Source: an uncultured Oscillospiraceae bacterium (GTDB lineage Bacteria; Bacillota; Clostridia; Oscillospirales; Oscillospiraceae). From it: a stretch of 22,802 nt of DNA. Below are positions 7,646-14,459 of this stretch, piece by piece (position 1 is the stretch's first letter; each line of letters opens with the position of its first letter). The position numbers were made by a program, and so were the translations under genes. Below the pieces are notes generated by a model that was given only the letters and a program-made list of their open reading frames with translations, searched no databases and was not told the origin of the DNA. Location of the stretch: positions 1 through 22,802 of the forward strand of contig CAJTVO010000046.1 of assembly GCA_910579485.1 (NCBI GenBank), written 5' to 3'.

Positions 7646-9031
7646 ATGATCTTTTCCAGTCTGCCTTTTTTGTTTTTCTATCTCGTGGCCGTGCTGGCCG
7701 TCTACAAGCTCTCGCCATTGAAGCTGCGCAATCTCATCCTGCTGGTGGTGAGCCTCTTTTTCTATGGCTGGGGGGAGCCGGTCTACATCCTCATCATGCT
7801 GCTGTCCATCGTGGTGGACTACGTCCACGGGATGCTGGTGGAGCGCTGGCGGGAGGATGACCGGAAGGCCCGGCGGGCGGTGGCGTCCTCGGTGTTCTTC
7901 AATCTGGCGATCCTGGTGTTTTTCAAATACTGGGACTTCCTGGCGGGGAACCTCAACGCCCTGACGGGACTGCAGCTGCCGGTGCTGGGCTTGCCCCTGC
8001 CCATCGGAATCAGCTTCTACACCTTCCAGACCATGAGCTACACCATCGACGTCTACCGTCAGGACGCGCCGGTGCAGAAGGACCCTATCGCCTTTGGCGC
8101 GTATGTGACGCTGTTCCCCCAGCTCATCGCGGGTCCCATCGTCCGCTATAAATCCGTGGCGGATCAGCTGGAGGAGCGGAGGGAGGACCTGGACAAATTC
8201 GTCTCCGGCATCCGGCGCTTTACCGTGGGCGCGGCGAAGAAGGTCCTTCTAGCCAACGCCATCGGCCAGCTGTGGGACCAGTCCCTGGCGGCGGAGGGCC
8301 TGACGGCCGCCGGCGCGTGGCTGGGGCTGGCGGCCTACGCCTTCCAGATATACTTTGATTTCTCCGGCTACAGCGACATGGCCATCGGCCTGGGGCGGAT
8401 GTTCGGGTTCGAGTTCCTGGAGAACTTCAACTACCCCTATATCTCCAAGTCCGTGGTAGAGTTCTGGAAACGGTGGCACATCTCCCTGACCACCTGGTTC
8501 CGGGAGTACGTCTACTTCCCCCTGGGGGGCAACCGGGTCCCCAAGTGGAAATGGATACGGAACATCCTGATCGTCTGGACCCTCACCGGCATCTGGCACG
8601 GCGCGGGATGGAATTTCCTGCTGTGGGGCCTGTACTACGGGGCGTGGATGCTGGCGGAGCGGCTGTTTCTGGGGAAGTGGCTGGAGAAGCTGCCCAGGGC
8701 GGTCCGGCATATCTACACCATGTTCATCGTCCTCATTGGCTGGGCCCTGTTCGCCGTGGAGGACATGGGGCGGCTGGGGGCCTATTTCAGCTCCCTCTTC
8801 GGCGGCGGAGGCTGGTTCAGCGCCGTGGACGGCTACCGGCTGCGGACGTATCTGCCTACGCTGGTGATCCTGGCCATCGGCTCCACGCCCTTGATGGGGA
8901 AGCTATGGGACAGGCTGGGGGAGAAGACCCGCGCGGTTTTGCAGCCCCTGCTGGTGCTGGGGGCGTTGATCATCTGCACCGCTTCCCTGGTGGACGCGGG
9001 GTATAACCCGTTCCTGTACTTCCGGTTTTGA
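7646..9031 (+). CDS. MBOAT family O-acyltransferase (AlgI-like)
   Basis: A 461-aa polytopic membrane protein with about ten or more hydrophobic segments. AlgI/DltB-type hallmarks are present: a block FWKRWHISLTTWFREYVYFPLGG (about residues 273-295) with H278, and the catalytic-His motif TGIWHGAGWNFLLWG with H318. The conserved PIGISFYTFQTMSY and DFSGYSDMAIGLGRMFGF are also typical of alginate O-acetylase I relatives. Family members pass an acyl group across the membrane to an exported acceptor or partner protein. The ATG at 7646 has AGGAGAG about 11 bases upstream; an in-frame ATG at 7616 lies inside the terminator hairpin and was rejected. The DHHW gene starts 17 bases downstream and is its likely partner. 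The acceptor glycan is unknown. Confidence 0.93.
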   Translation: MIFSSLPFLFFYLVAVLAVYKLSPLKLRNLILLVVSLFFYGWGEPVYILIMLLSIVVDYVHGMLVERWREDDRKARRAVASSVFFNLAILVFFKYWDFLAGNLNALTGLQLPVLGLPLPIGISFYTFQTMSYTIDVYRQDAPVQKDPIAFGAYVTLFPQLIAGPIVRYKSVADQLEERREDLDKFVSGIRRFTVGAAKKVLLANAIGQLWDQSLAAEGLTAAGAWLGLAAYAFQIYFDFSGYSDMAIGLGRMFGFEFLENFNYPYISKSVVEFWKRWHISLTTWFREYVYFPLGGNRVPKWKWIRNILIVWTLTGIWHGAGWNFLLWGLYYGAWMLAERLFLGKWLEKLPRAVRHIYTMFIVLIGWALFAVEDMGRLGAYFSSLFGGGGWFSAVDGYRLRTYLPTLVILAIGSTPLMGKLWDRLGEKTRAVLQPLLVLGALIICTASLVDAGYNPFLYFRF

Positions 9032-9048
9032 GAGGGGGAGAAGTATCT

Positions 9049-10173
9049 ATGAAGCAGGATAACAAGAAAATTGCCAGGATATCCCAAGTTGTCACAGCCG
9101 TTTTGTTCTGCGCCTTTCTGGCGGGCTTCGGCTTGCTGCACATCCTTCTGCCGGACCGGACCTTCTCTCCGGTGGAGAATCGCACCTTGTCCAAGATGCC
9201 GGACTTCTCCTGGTCCGCCTTGGTGGACGGCAGCTATACCTCCAAGCTGGAGAAATACCTGGAGGACCAGTTCCCCCTCCGGGACGGCTGGATGGGTCTG
9301 AAAAACCGGTACGAGTATCTGCTGGGCAAGCGGGAGTTCCACGGGGTGTATCTCTGCGGGGACCGGCTGATCCACAAAATCGAGGACGCCAGCCGCGCGG
9401 AGCAGAATATCACCTATCTCCAGAAGCTGACGGAATTGACGGACGTCCCGGTCTATCTGGGGCTGATCCCCACGGCGGCGGAGGTCTATCGGGACCAGCT
9501 GCCCGCCGGGGCGGAGAATTTCGACCAGGCGGCTTATCTGGAGAAGGTCCGGGAGAGCGTCCCGGACGCCGTCTGGGTGGATATGGAGAAATGGATGGAC
9601 AGCGCGTCCGGCGTGTCTCTATTCTACCGCACGGACCACCACTGGACCAGCGCCGGCGCGTGGCACGGGTACGCGGCCCTGATGGAAGCCATGGGGGAGT
9701 CCTTCGAGCCTCTGGGAACGCCGGAGACCGTGGCTGATGATTTCTATGGCACGCTCTATTCCTCCTCCGGCGTCCATTGGCTTGCGCCGGACACCATCGA
9801 GCGGTATGTCTCCGGCGAGGGCGTCACCGTGGAGAACTTCGAGAAGGGGGAGACCCACGGGCTGTATGTGGACAGCTTTCTGGGGGAGAAGGACAAGTAT
9901 GCCTCCTTCCTAGGGGGCAACACGCCGCTATATATCATTCGGAATCCGGAGGCCGCTTCTGGTGAGAAGCTTCTGGTTGTGCGGGACAGCTACAGCGATG
10001 CCATGGCGCCGTTTTTGAGCCAGTATTTTGCGGAGATACACCTGGTCGACCTGCGGTATTACCGTACCTCCGTGGCGGAGTACGCCCAGGAGAACGGCAT
10101 GGAGCGGATCTTTGTCTGCTACAGCGTGGAGAATTTTGTAAAGGATATGGATGCTGTTTTCATGGGACGGTAG
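9049..10173 (+). CDS. DHHW family protein (AlgJ/AlgX-like SGNH-type acyltransferase)
   Basis: A 374-aa protein with one N-terminal membrane anchor (about residues 11-33) and a large extracytoplasmic domain. It carries YRTDHHWT with D196-H197-H198-W199, the motif that names the family, and a downstream VVRDSYSD with a candidate nucleophile S314. In AlgJ and AlgX the Asp-His of this motif and such a Ser form the catalytic triad for polysaccharide O-acetylation, so the same role is inferred here. The segment FSPVENRTLSKMPDF after the anchor is common in the family. The ATG at 9049 follows a GAGGGGGAG site. It completes an MBOAT plus periplasm-side transferase pair. The stop at 10171-10173 abuts the repeat element. 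Confidence 0.88.
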   Translation: MKQDNKKIARISQVVTAVLFCAFLAGFGLLHILLPDRTFSPVENRTLSKMPDFSWSALVDGSYTSKLEKYLEDQFPLRDGWMGLKNRYEYLLGKREFHGVYLCGDRLIHKIEDASRAEQNITYLQKLTELTDVPVYLGLIPTAAEVYRDQLPAGAENFDQAAYLEKVRESVPDAVWVDMEKWMDSASGVSLFYRTDHHWTSAGAWHGYAALMEAMGESFEPLGTPETVADDFYGTLYSSSGVHWLAPDTIERYVSGEGVTVENFEKGETHGLYVDSFLGEKDKYASFLGGNTPLYIIRNPEAASGEKLLVVRDSYSDAMAPFLSQYFAEIHLVDLRYYRTSVAEYAQENGMERIFVCYSVENFVKDMDAVFMGR

Positions 10174-10178
10174 ATGGT

Positions 10179-10282
10179 TCTATTCGGTACCCCGGGGGCT
10201 TCTCGCCCCCGGACTCCTCGGGTACTTTTTGTATGAACAAAAAGTACCCAAAAAGTCACTTAAACCTACGGTTTAAGAATCC
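10179..10282 (+). repeat. Left terminal inverted repeat with three hairpins
   Basis: Hairpin one pairs 10192-10199 with 10205-10212 (CCGGGGGC/GCCCCCGG, loop TTCTC). Hairpin two pairs 10220-10232 with 10237-10249, a perfect 13-bp stem with loop ATGA. Hairpin three pairs 10259-10266 with 10270-10277 (CTTAAACC/GGTTTAAG, loop TAC). All stems are perfect. The arm corresponds part for part with 10740-10633 read on the other strand. Confidence 0.8.
10187..10230 (+). terminator. Possible terminator for the MBOAT-DHHW transcript
   Basis: GTACCC (10187-10192) can pair with GGGTAC (10220-10225), enclosing the inner GC-rich hairpin, and is followed at once by five T (10226-10230). This would end the DHHW transcript 50-odd bases after its stop. 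The same GGGTAC can instead pair with GTACCC at 10244-10249, so two alternative folds exist. Confidence 0.45.
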
Positions 10283-10632
10283 CTTTCTCGGGGCCGCCCT
10301 TTGGGCGTCCACCTCGGCGAGGGAGTAAAGGACCGTGCGGCGGGGTTTCTGGTTAGGCGAAGCCTCCGAATTTGCAGTCCTTCTTCTGCCGTCTTGGTAC
10401 TTGTAGGACTTCGCCTGCCGGCCTTTCAAAGAGAGACTGCGGTGCAAGGGGCACGCGGTTTAACGAACCGACTATCAAATCTGCACCCCGGGGAGTCTGC
10501 TCAGTCGGGACGGTAGGGGTCACCGATACCTACGCTAAAACAGAAACTGAAGTTGCCCGAAGCGGACGGCAGTACGGTAGACCAAACTGACTGTGCCTCG
10601 GGCGCCAAACAAAACACCTCCGTAATGAAGGA

Positions 10633-10740
10633 GGATCCTTAAGGAACGTAGTTCCTTAAGCGCGTTTTTGGTTCCTTTTGCCGCGAAGCAAAAGGAACCG
10701 CAGGGTCCGGGGCTGCGCAAGCCCCGGGCTGTCGAATAGA
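10633..10740 (-). repeat. Right terminal inverted repeat with three hairpins
   Basis: On the + strand the stems are 10638-10647 with 10651-10660 (CTTAAGGAAC/GTTCCTTAAG, loop GTA), 10670-10681 with 10688-10699 (GGTTCCTTTTGC/GCAAAAGGAACC), and 10707-10714 with 10720-10727 (CCGGGGCT/AGCCCCGG). It closes with CGAATAGA at 10733-10740, the complement of the TCTATTCG at the left end. The order and spacing mirror the left repeat. Confidence 0.8.
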
Positions 10741-10749
10741 TAAAAGTAG

Positions 10750-10774
10750 AGGCGGCCCCATAGGGGCCGCCTTT
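10750..10774. terminator. Terminator between convergent genes, serving the glycosyltransferase operon
   Basis: AGGCGGCCCC (10750-10759) pairs with GGGGCCGCCT (10763-10772) around an ATA loop, a perfect 10-bp stem. On the - strand it lies about 16 bases after the glycosyltransferase stop and is followed by CTACTTTTA, a weak T-tract. On the + strand TTT follows. It is probably usable in both directions. Confidence 0.7.
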
Positions 10775-10788
10775 GCACTGCGGTAAAA

Positions 10789-12042
10789 TTATTTCAATTC
10801 CTGTACGGACATCACCGCCCGGTGCTTGATGGGCTTCCACTCCACCTTGCCGAACAGGGCGCAGACCGTGATGGGCACGTAGGTCGCCATGAAAATGGGG
10901 AAGGTCAGGGTATAGAGGATCTTTTTCCAGGAAGAGGTACGGATCTTCTTCCACTGGGTAACGGTAGTGATGGCTCCCGCCACGAACAGCAGCAGGTAGG
11001 GGACCAGGAAGCTCATCGCCATAGCTCCCAGCATGGGCAGGACCCGTCCTCCGGCCAGCAGCTCCAGTACCGTGGCCAGCACGCCTCCCGCCACGCCGAA
11101 GATGGTCAGCACGATAGCCGGTACCATGGACAGCAGCAGGTCCAGACAGCTCAGGCCGTTCTTCTGGCCCACGTGTCCGGCCAGGCGGCCGCCCTGGCGG
11201 AGGAGTACCATCATATTGCCCCGGACCCAGCGCATCCGCTGACGGATGGACTGGCTCAGCTGGGTGGGCTGCTCGTCGTACAGCTCCGCTTCGCCGCAGT
11301 AGCCGATCTTCTCGCCCTCCAGGATGCAGTGGACGGTGAACTCCGTGTCCTCGCTGAGGGAGTGGAAGGGCCAGCCGCCGCAGCGGAGCATGATCTCCCG
11401 GCTGAACACGTATCCGGTACCGGACACCACCGCGCTCAGACCCAGACGGGTGCGGGGCTCGTTGAGGAAGGCCGCGTCCCGCAGGAACCACAGGCCGTAT
11501 CCGGCGGAGATCCAGTTGTCACCGTAGTTCTTGGAGTTGCGGTAGCTGGTGACAATGGGGCATTCCGGGGAGAAGACCTCGTTCATCCGGGAGACGTAGT
11601 CGGAGGCCAGAAGGTTGTCGGCGTCGAAGACAAAGTAGCCGTCGTAGTAATGGTCGCCCCGCTCCTCGCGGATATGGGAGAGGAGGAAGTTCAGGGCGTA
11701 GCCCTTGCCTACATGGCGGGTGTCATTGCGCTGGTAGACGATCGCGCCCGCGTCGCCGGCCGCCTGGGCGGTGTTGTCAGTGCAGTTGTCGGCTACCACA
11801 TAGACGTCCAGATATTCGGCGGGGTAGTCCTGCCGCTTGAGGCTGTCTACCAGCTGGGCGATCACCGCCTCCTCGTTCCGGGCGGAGATCAGCACGGCGT
11901 AGCGGCGCAGGGGGGCGTTCCCCGTGACCCGGTGCCTGCGCCACAGGGCCACCGGTACATACAGAAGCTGATAGAAGTAACACGTCAGGAACAGGATGCC
12001 GATCACCCGGTTCACATTTTCCAAAACCATCAATGCGCTCAT
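10789..12042 (-). CDS. Family 2 glycosyltransferase, membrane-bound
   Basis: A 417-aa protein with an N-terminal membrane segment (about residues 11-34), a cytoplasmic GT-A domain and three to four C-terminal membrane segments (about 295-400). The catalytic set is complete: SARNEE (53-58), VVADNCTDNT, the metal-binding DAD at 140-142, GTGYVFSRE, the acid E231-D232 in SLSEDTEF, and Q268-R-M-R-W272 matching the QxxRW motif of processive enzymes. This resembles synthases that build and extrude polysaccharides such as beta-glucans or poly-GlcNAc; the sugar cannot be assigned. Its ATG overlaps the stop of the upstream TVP38 gene by four bases, so the two are co-translated. Confidence 0.9.
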   Translation of the reverse strand: MSALMVLENVNRVIGILFLTCYFYQLLYVPVALWRRHRVTGNAPLRRYAVLISARNEEAVIAQLVDSLKRQDYPAEYLDVYVVADNCTDNTAQAAGDAGAIVYQRNDTRHVGKGYALNFLLSHIREERGDHYYDGYFVFDADNLLASDYVSRMNEVFSPECPIVTSYRNSKNYGDNWISAGYGLWFLRDAAFLNEPRTRLGLSAVVSGTGYVFSREIMLRCGGWPFHSLSEDTEFTVHCILEGEKIGYCGEAELYDEQPTQLSQSIRQRMRWVRGNMMVLLRQGGRLAGHVGQKNGLSCLDLLLSMVPAIVLTIFGVAGGVLATVLELLAGGRVLPMLGAMAMSFLVPYLLLFVAGAITTVTQWKKIRTSSWKKILYTLTFPIFMATYVPITVCALFGKVEWKPIKHRAVMSVQELK

Positions 12043-12743
12043 GATTTACTCCTTTCCCGCGTCTGACAGAGGACGCGATACGCAAGCAGGCCGAGGCCGC
12101 TGATGACGATCGTAATAAGGAAGACCAGCAGGGCAAACGTATAGTTTCCCACGCCCAGCGCGTCGCCGCCGATGGTGGAGGTGACGATGGAGGGGATGGG
12201 GGCGATGGCGCTGATGATCAGCCAGCTTTTCAGCGGCAGATCGGTGAGCCCCACCACGTAGCAGAGCAGATCCTTCGGCGTTCCCGGAAGGAAGAACAGG
12301 AAAAAGACCCACAGGGTAAGCTTCTTCTTGTTTTGCAGGATGGACAGGGCGTTGAGCTTCTCTAAAGGGAAGAACACCTCCACCGCCCTGGTCCCGAAGC
12401 GCCGCACCAGCAGGAACACGGCCACCCGTCCCAGGAAAGCGCCGAACAGGCACAGCAGCGTCCCCTCCAGCGCGCCGAAGGCGTAGCCTGCCGCGATCTC
12501 CAGGGGCTCGCCGGGGATGGCGGCCACGATGATCTGGAGGATCAGCATCCCCAGGAAGGCGATGGGGGCCATGACGCCTTGTTCATCCACCCAGGACCGG
12601 AACTGCTCCGGCTCCTGGGCGAATCGTATGAGGGGCGTTCCGGCAAAGAAGAAGATCAGTGCGGAGAGCAGGAGGAACAGGAAGATGCCCGTCCCCGCGA
12701 TCCACTTTTTCTGTTTTTCTGTGAGGCGGTTATGATCGCTCAT
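12039..12743 (-). CDS. TVP38/TMEM64 family membrane protein (VTT domain)
   Basis: A 234-aa integral membrane protein with about five to six hydrophobic segments. The VTT/SNARE-associated core is recognisable: IIVAAIPGEPLEIAAGYAFG (about residues 91-110), then GAFLGRVAVFLLVRRFG, and a FFLPGTPKDLLCYVVGL segment. Related DedA-superfamily proteins move lipids or polyprenyl phosphates across membranes, so a role in handling lipid or the undecaprenyl carrier is possible but not shown here. The start has AAAGGA eight bases upstream on the - strand. It is the first gene of a two-gene operon with the glycosyltransferase. Confidence 0.88.
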   Translation of the reverse strand: MSDHNRLTEKQKKWIAGTGIFLFLLLSALIFFFAGTPLIRFAQEPEQFRSWVDEQGVMAPIAFLGMLILQIIVAAIPGEPLEIAAGYAFGALEGTLLCLFGAFLGRVAVFLLVRRFGTRAVEVFFPLEKLNALSILQNKKKLTLWVFFLFFLPGTPKDLLCYVVGLTDLPLKSWLIISAIAPIPSIVTSTIGGDALGVGNYTFALLVFLITIVISGLGLLAYRVLCQTRERSKS

Positions 12744-12779
12744 GGCGGCGTCCTTTCTCTGGCAGGTTTTCTGGATGCT

Positions 12780-12808
12780 ATTCTACTTGATTTCCTTTTA
12801 AATTGAAA
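12780..12808 (-). promoter_or_regulatory. Candidate promoter for the TVP38-glycosyltransferase operon
   Basis: On the - strand TTTCAA (12808-12803) and TAGAAT (12785-12780) are separated by 17 bases. The -10 is good, with five of six consensus bases; the -35 is poor. It sits 37 bases upstream of the ATG in a locally AT-rich stretch. Confidence 0.3.
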
Positions 12809-12813
12809 GATGG

Positions 12814-12830
12814 GAAATCTATAAGATTTC
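12814..12830. promoter_or_regulatory. AT-rich palindrome in a divergent intergenic region
   Basis: GAAATCT (12814-12820) and AGATTTC (12824-12830) form a perfect 7-bp inverted repeat around ATA. It lies between the divergent TVP38 and M50 protease genes, just upstream of the candidate - strand promoter. It could be a regulator binding site; no regulator can be named. Confidence 0.3.
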
Positions 12831-12919
12831 TTTAATATATGGAGGCAGATATTTAAGACGCTGCAAAGGAGGGCGAGGGAGACTGGTCCGCGCGTCCTGC
12901 CAGCGGCGTTAAATGCCCC

Positions 12920-12948
12920 TTGTAATCCCCGGAAAAATCTGCTATACT
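12920..12948 (+). promoter_or_regulatory. Sigma-A-type promoter for the M50-scpAB operon
   Basis: TTGTAA (12920-12925), a 17-base spacer, and TATACT (12943-12948) preceded by an extended TGC form a good vegetative promoter. Transcription would begin around 12955, about 30 bases before the M50 protease start. Confidence 0.75.
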
Positions 12949-12986
12949 ATCCCAATAAGCTCTCGAATAGGAAAAATGGTAAAATA

Positions 12987-13631
12987 ATGGAGACCTTCTT
13001 TCAACAATTTGACTGGGACGGCCTGCTGAGCCTGCTGGGGCGGGTGGCGGGCGTGTTCCTTTGCCTGACGGTCCATGAGACCTGCCACGGCCTGGCGGCC
13101 TACGCGCTGGGAGACCCTACCGCCAAGCGGATGCACCGGCTCTCCCTGAATCCCCTGCACCATATCGACTGGCTGGGCCTGGCCTCCATGGTCATCTGCG
13201 GCTTCGGCTGGGCGAAGCCTGTGCCAGTGGATATGCGGTACTTCAAGAAGCCCAAGACCGGCATGGCCCTCACCGCCTTGGCGGGGCCTGTATCCAACTT
13301 CCTGCTGGCCTTGGCGCTGCTTTTTGCCGCGTCTCTGCTGGCGGCTTTCGCGCCGGTGAACGGCGTAGTGGTGGGGCTGTTCTCCTTCTGCGCCCATACG
13401 GCGGTGCTCAGCATCGGTCTGGGGCTGTTCAATCTGGTGCCGATCCCGCCGCTGGACGGATCAAAGGTGCTGTTCTCCCTGCTTCCGGAGCGGGCTTACT
13501 ACACGCTCATGCGCTATGAGCGCTACGGCATGGCGGTCCTGCTGCTGCTGGTCTGGCTGGACGTGGGGAGCAGCTATCTGTCTAACGCCATTTACATAGT
13601 CTACCAGTGGATGGCAGGACTATTTTTCTGA
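12987..13631 (+). CDS. Site-2 protease family protein (M50-like)
   Basis: A 214-aa, mostly hydrophobic membrane protease shorter than RseP and lacking a PDZ domain. HETCH at residues 30-34 is the HExxH zinc motif, and NLVPIPPLDGSK with N149 and D157 supplies the third ligand. The conserved LSLNPLHHIDWLGL and GPVSNFLLALAL segments match the compact S2P group often found next to scpA in Firmicutes. Its substrate is unknown. The ribosome binding site is weak (AGGAAAAATGG region), with the ATG at 12987 following a good promoter. scpA starts 21 bases after its stop, so the genes form one operon. Confidence 0.9.
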   Translation: METFFQQFDWDGLLSLLGRVAGVFLCLTVHETCHGLAAYALGDPTAKRMHRLSLNPLHHIDWLGLASMVICGFGWAKPVPVDMRYFKKPKTGMALTALAGPVSNFLLALALLFAASLLAAFAPVNGVVVGLFSFCAHTAVLSIGLGLFNLVPIPPLDGSKVLFSLLPERAYYTLMRYERYGMAVLLLLVWLDVGSSYLSNAIYIVYQWMAGLFF

Positions 13632-13652
13632 TCGAGTACGGGAGGACGCCGG

Positions 13653-14429
13653 ATGGACGGACCAGTCTATAAGCTGGAACAGGTGGTGCACAGCCGGGAG
13701 GGCCTGGAGGACTTCGAGGGCCCCCTGGACCTCATCCTGTTCCTGCTGAGCAAAAATAAGATCGAGATACAGGACATCCCCATCGCCCTCATCCTGGAGC
13801 AGTACCTGGCCTACCTGGAGCGCCGCCAGCAGATGGACCTGGAGGTGGCCAGCGAGTTCATCACCATGGCCGCCCAGCTCATGTTCATCAAGACCCGGAT
13901 GCTCCTGTCCCTGGAGGACGAGGAGGCCAAAAGCGAGATGGCCGAACTGATCCGCTCCCTGGAGGAGCGGCGCAGCGGGGAGAACTACGCCAAGATCAAA
14001 TACGCCGCCGCCCGGCTGGCCCCCATGGGCGCCTTCGGCAGCCGCATTTTTCTGCGGGACCCGGAGCCCATGGAGCACGGGAAGGTATACACCTACAGCC
14101 ACGACCCCGCGGACCTGTCTGCCGCCATGGCGGAGATTTTGGGCCGGGAGGAGCGCCGCCAGCCCCTGGACGCCGGGAGCTTCCGGGAGATCGTCCGCCA
14201 GGAGCCCTACCCCGTGGCGGGGAAGGCCCGGGAGGTGTTCCAGCGCCTGTGCCGGGGCATCACCAGCTTCCGGCTCCTGTTCCGGGGCAGCCGCAGCCGC
14301 AGCGAGGTGGTTGCCACCTTCCTGGCGATCCTGGAGCTCTGCCGGGCCAGGATCGTGACCCTCTCCGGCGGCGAGCGGGACTGCACCGTCACCGCCACCG
14401 GCGCGGAGATCGACACCCTGCAGCTATAG
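13653..14429 (+). CDS. scpA: Segregation and condensation protein A (kleisin)
   Basis: A 258-aa kleisin subunit of the bacterial SMC condensin. The N-terminal SMC-neck-binding region is clear: EDFEGPLDLILFLLSKNKIEI, then DIPIALILEQYLAYLE and EVASEFITMAAQLMFIKTRMLL. The C-terminal winged helix contains SEVVATFLAILELCRA, which binds the SMC head. It acts with ScpB and SMC in chromosome compaction and segregation. GGGAGGA lies about 8 bases before the ATG. scpB follows after 30 bases. Confidence 0.95.
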   Translation: MDGPVYKLEQVVHSREGLEDFEGPLDLILFLLSKNKIEIQDIPIALILEQYLAYLERRQQMDLEVASEFITMAAQLMFIKTRMLLSLEDEEAKSEMAELIRSLEERRSGENYAKIKYAAARLAPMGAFGSRIFLRDPEPMEHGKVYTYSHDPADLSAAMAEILGREERRQPLDAGSFREIVRQEPYPVAGKAREVFQRLCRGITSFRLLFRGSRSRSEVVATFLAILELCRARIVTLSGGERDCTVTATGAEIDTLQL

Positions 14430-14459
14430 GGAAAAACCCTGGGAAGAAGGTAAGACCAG

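Larger units (their letters stand above)
10179..10740. mobile_element. Non-coding element with structured terminal inverted repeats (MITE-like candidate)
   Basis: This explains most of the 615-base gap 10174-10788. The two ends read inward as inverted copies. Each begins TCTATTCG, then a 5-base spacer, a 21-base GC-rich hairpin, a 7-base spacer starting AC, a T-rich hairpin, a 9-base spacer starting AAAAA, a hairpin starting CTTAA with loop TAC, then ATCC. Spacings between corresponding parts are identical. The core (10291-10620) shows no credible gene, only short ORFs without recognisable similarity. No transposase is present, so if mobile it would depend on a protein supplied elsewhere. It lies between convergent genes. 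An alternative is a structured RNA or paired palindromic repeats that are not mobile. Confidence 0.6.

Noticed and set aside
10301..10590. Short + strand open frames (71 and 72 codons) and a 63-codon - strand frame in the repeat element
   Set aside because: They have no clear ribosome binding sites, overlap each other, and lie in strongly paired sequence. I see no recognisable domain.
10179..10740. Group II intron or known large RNA
   Set aside because: A GTGCG string near 10334 hints at an intron 5' end, but no domain V-like hairpin or maturase reading frame is present, and the symmetrical ends do not fit. Features of tmRNA, RNase P RNA and SRP RNA were not seen.
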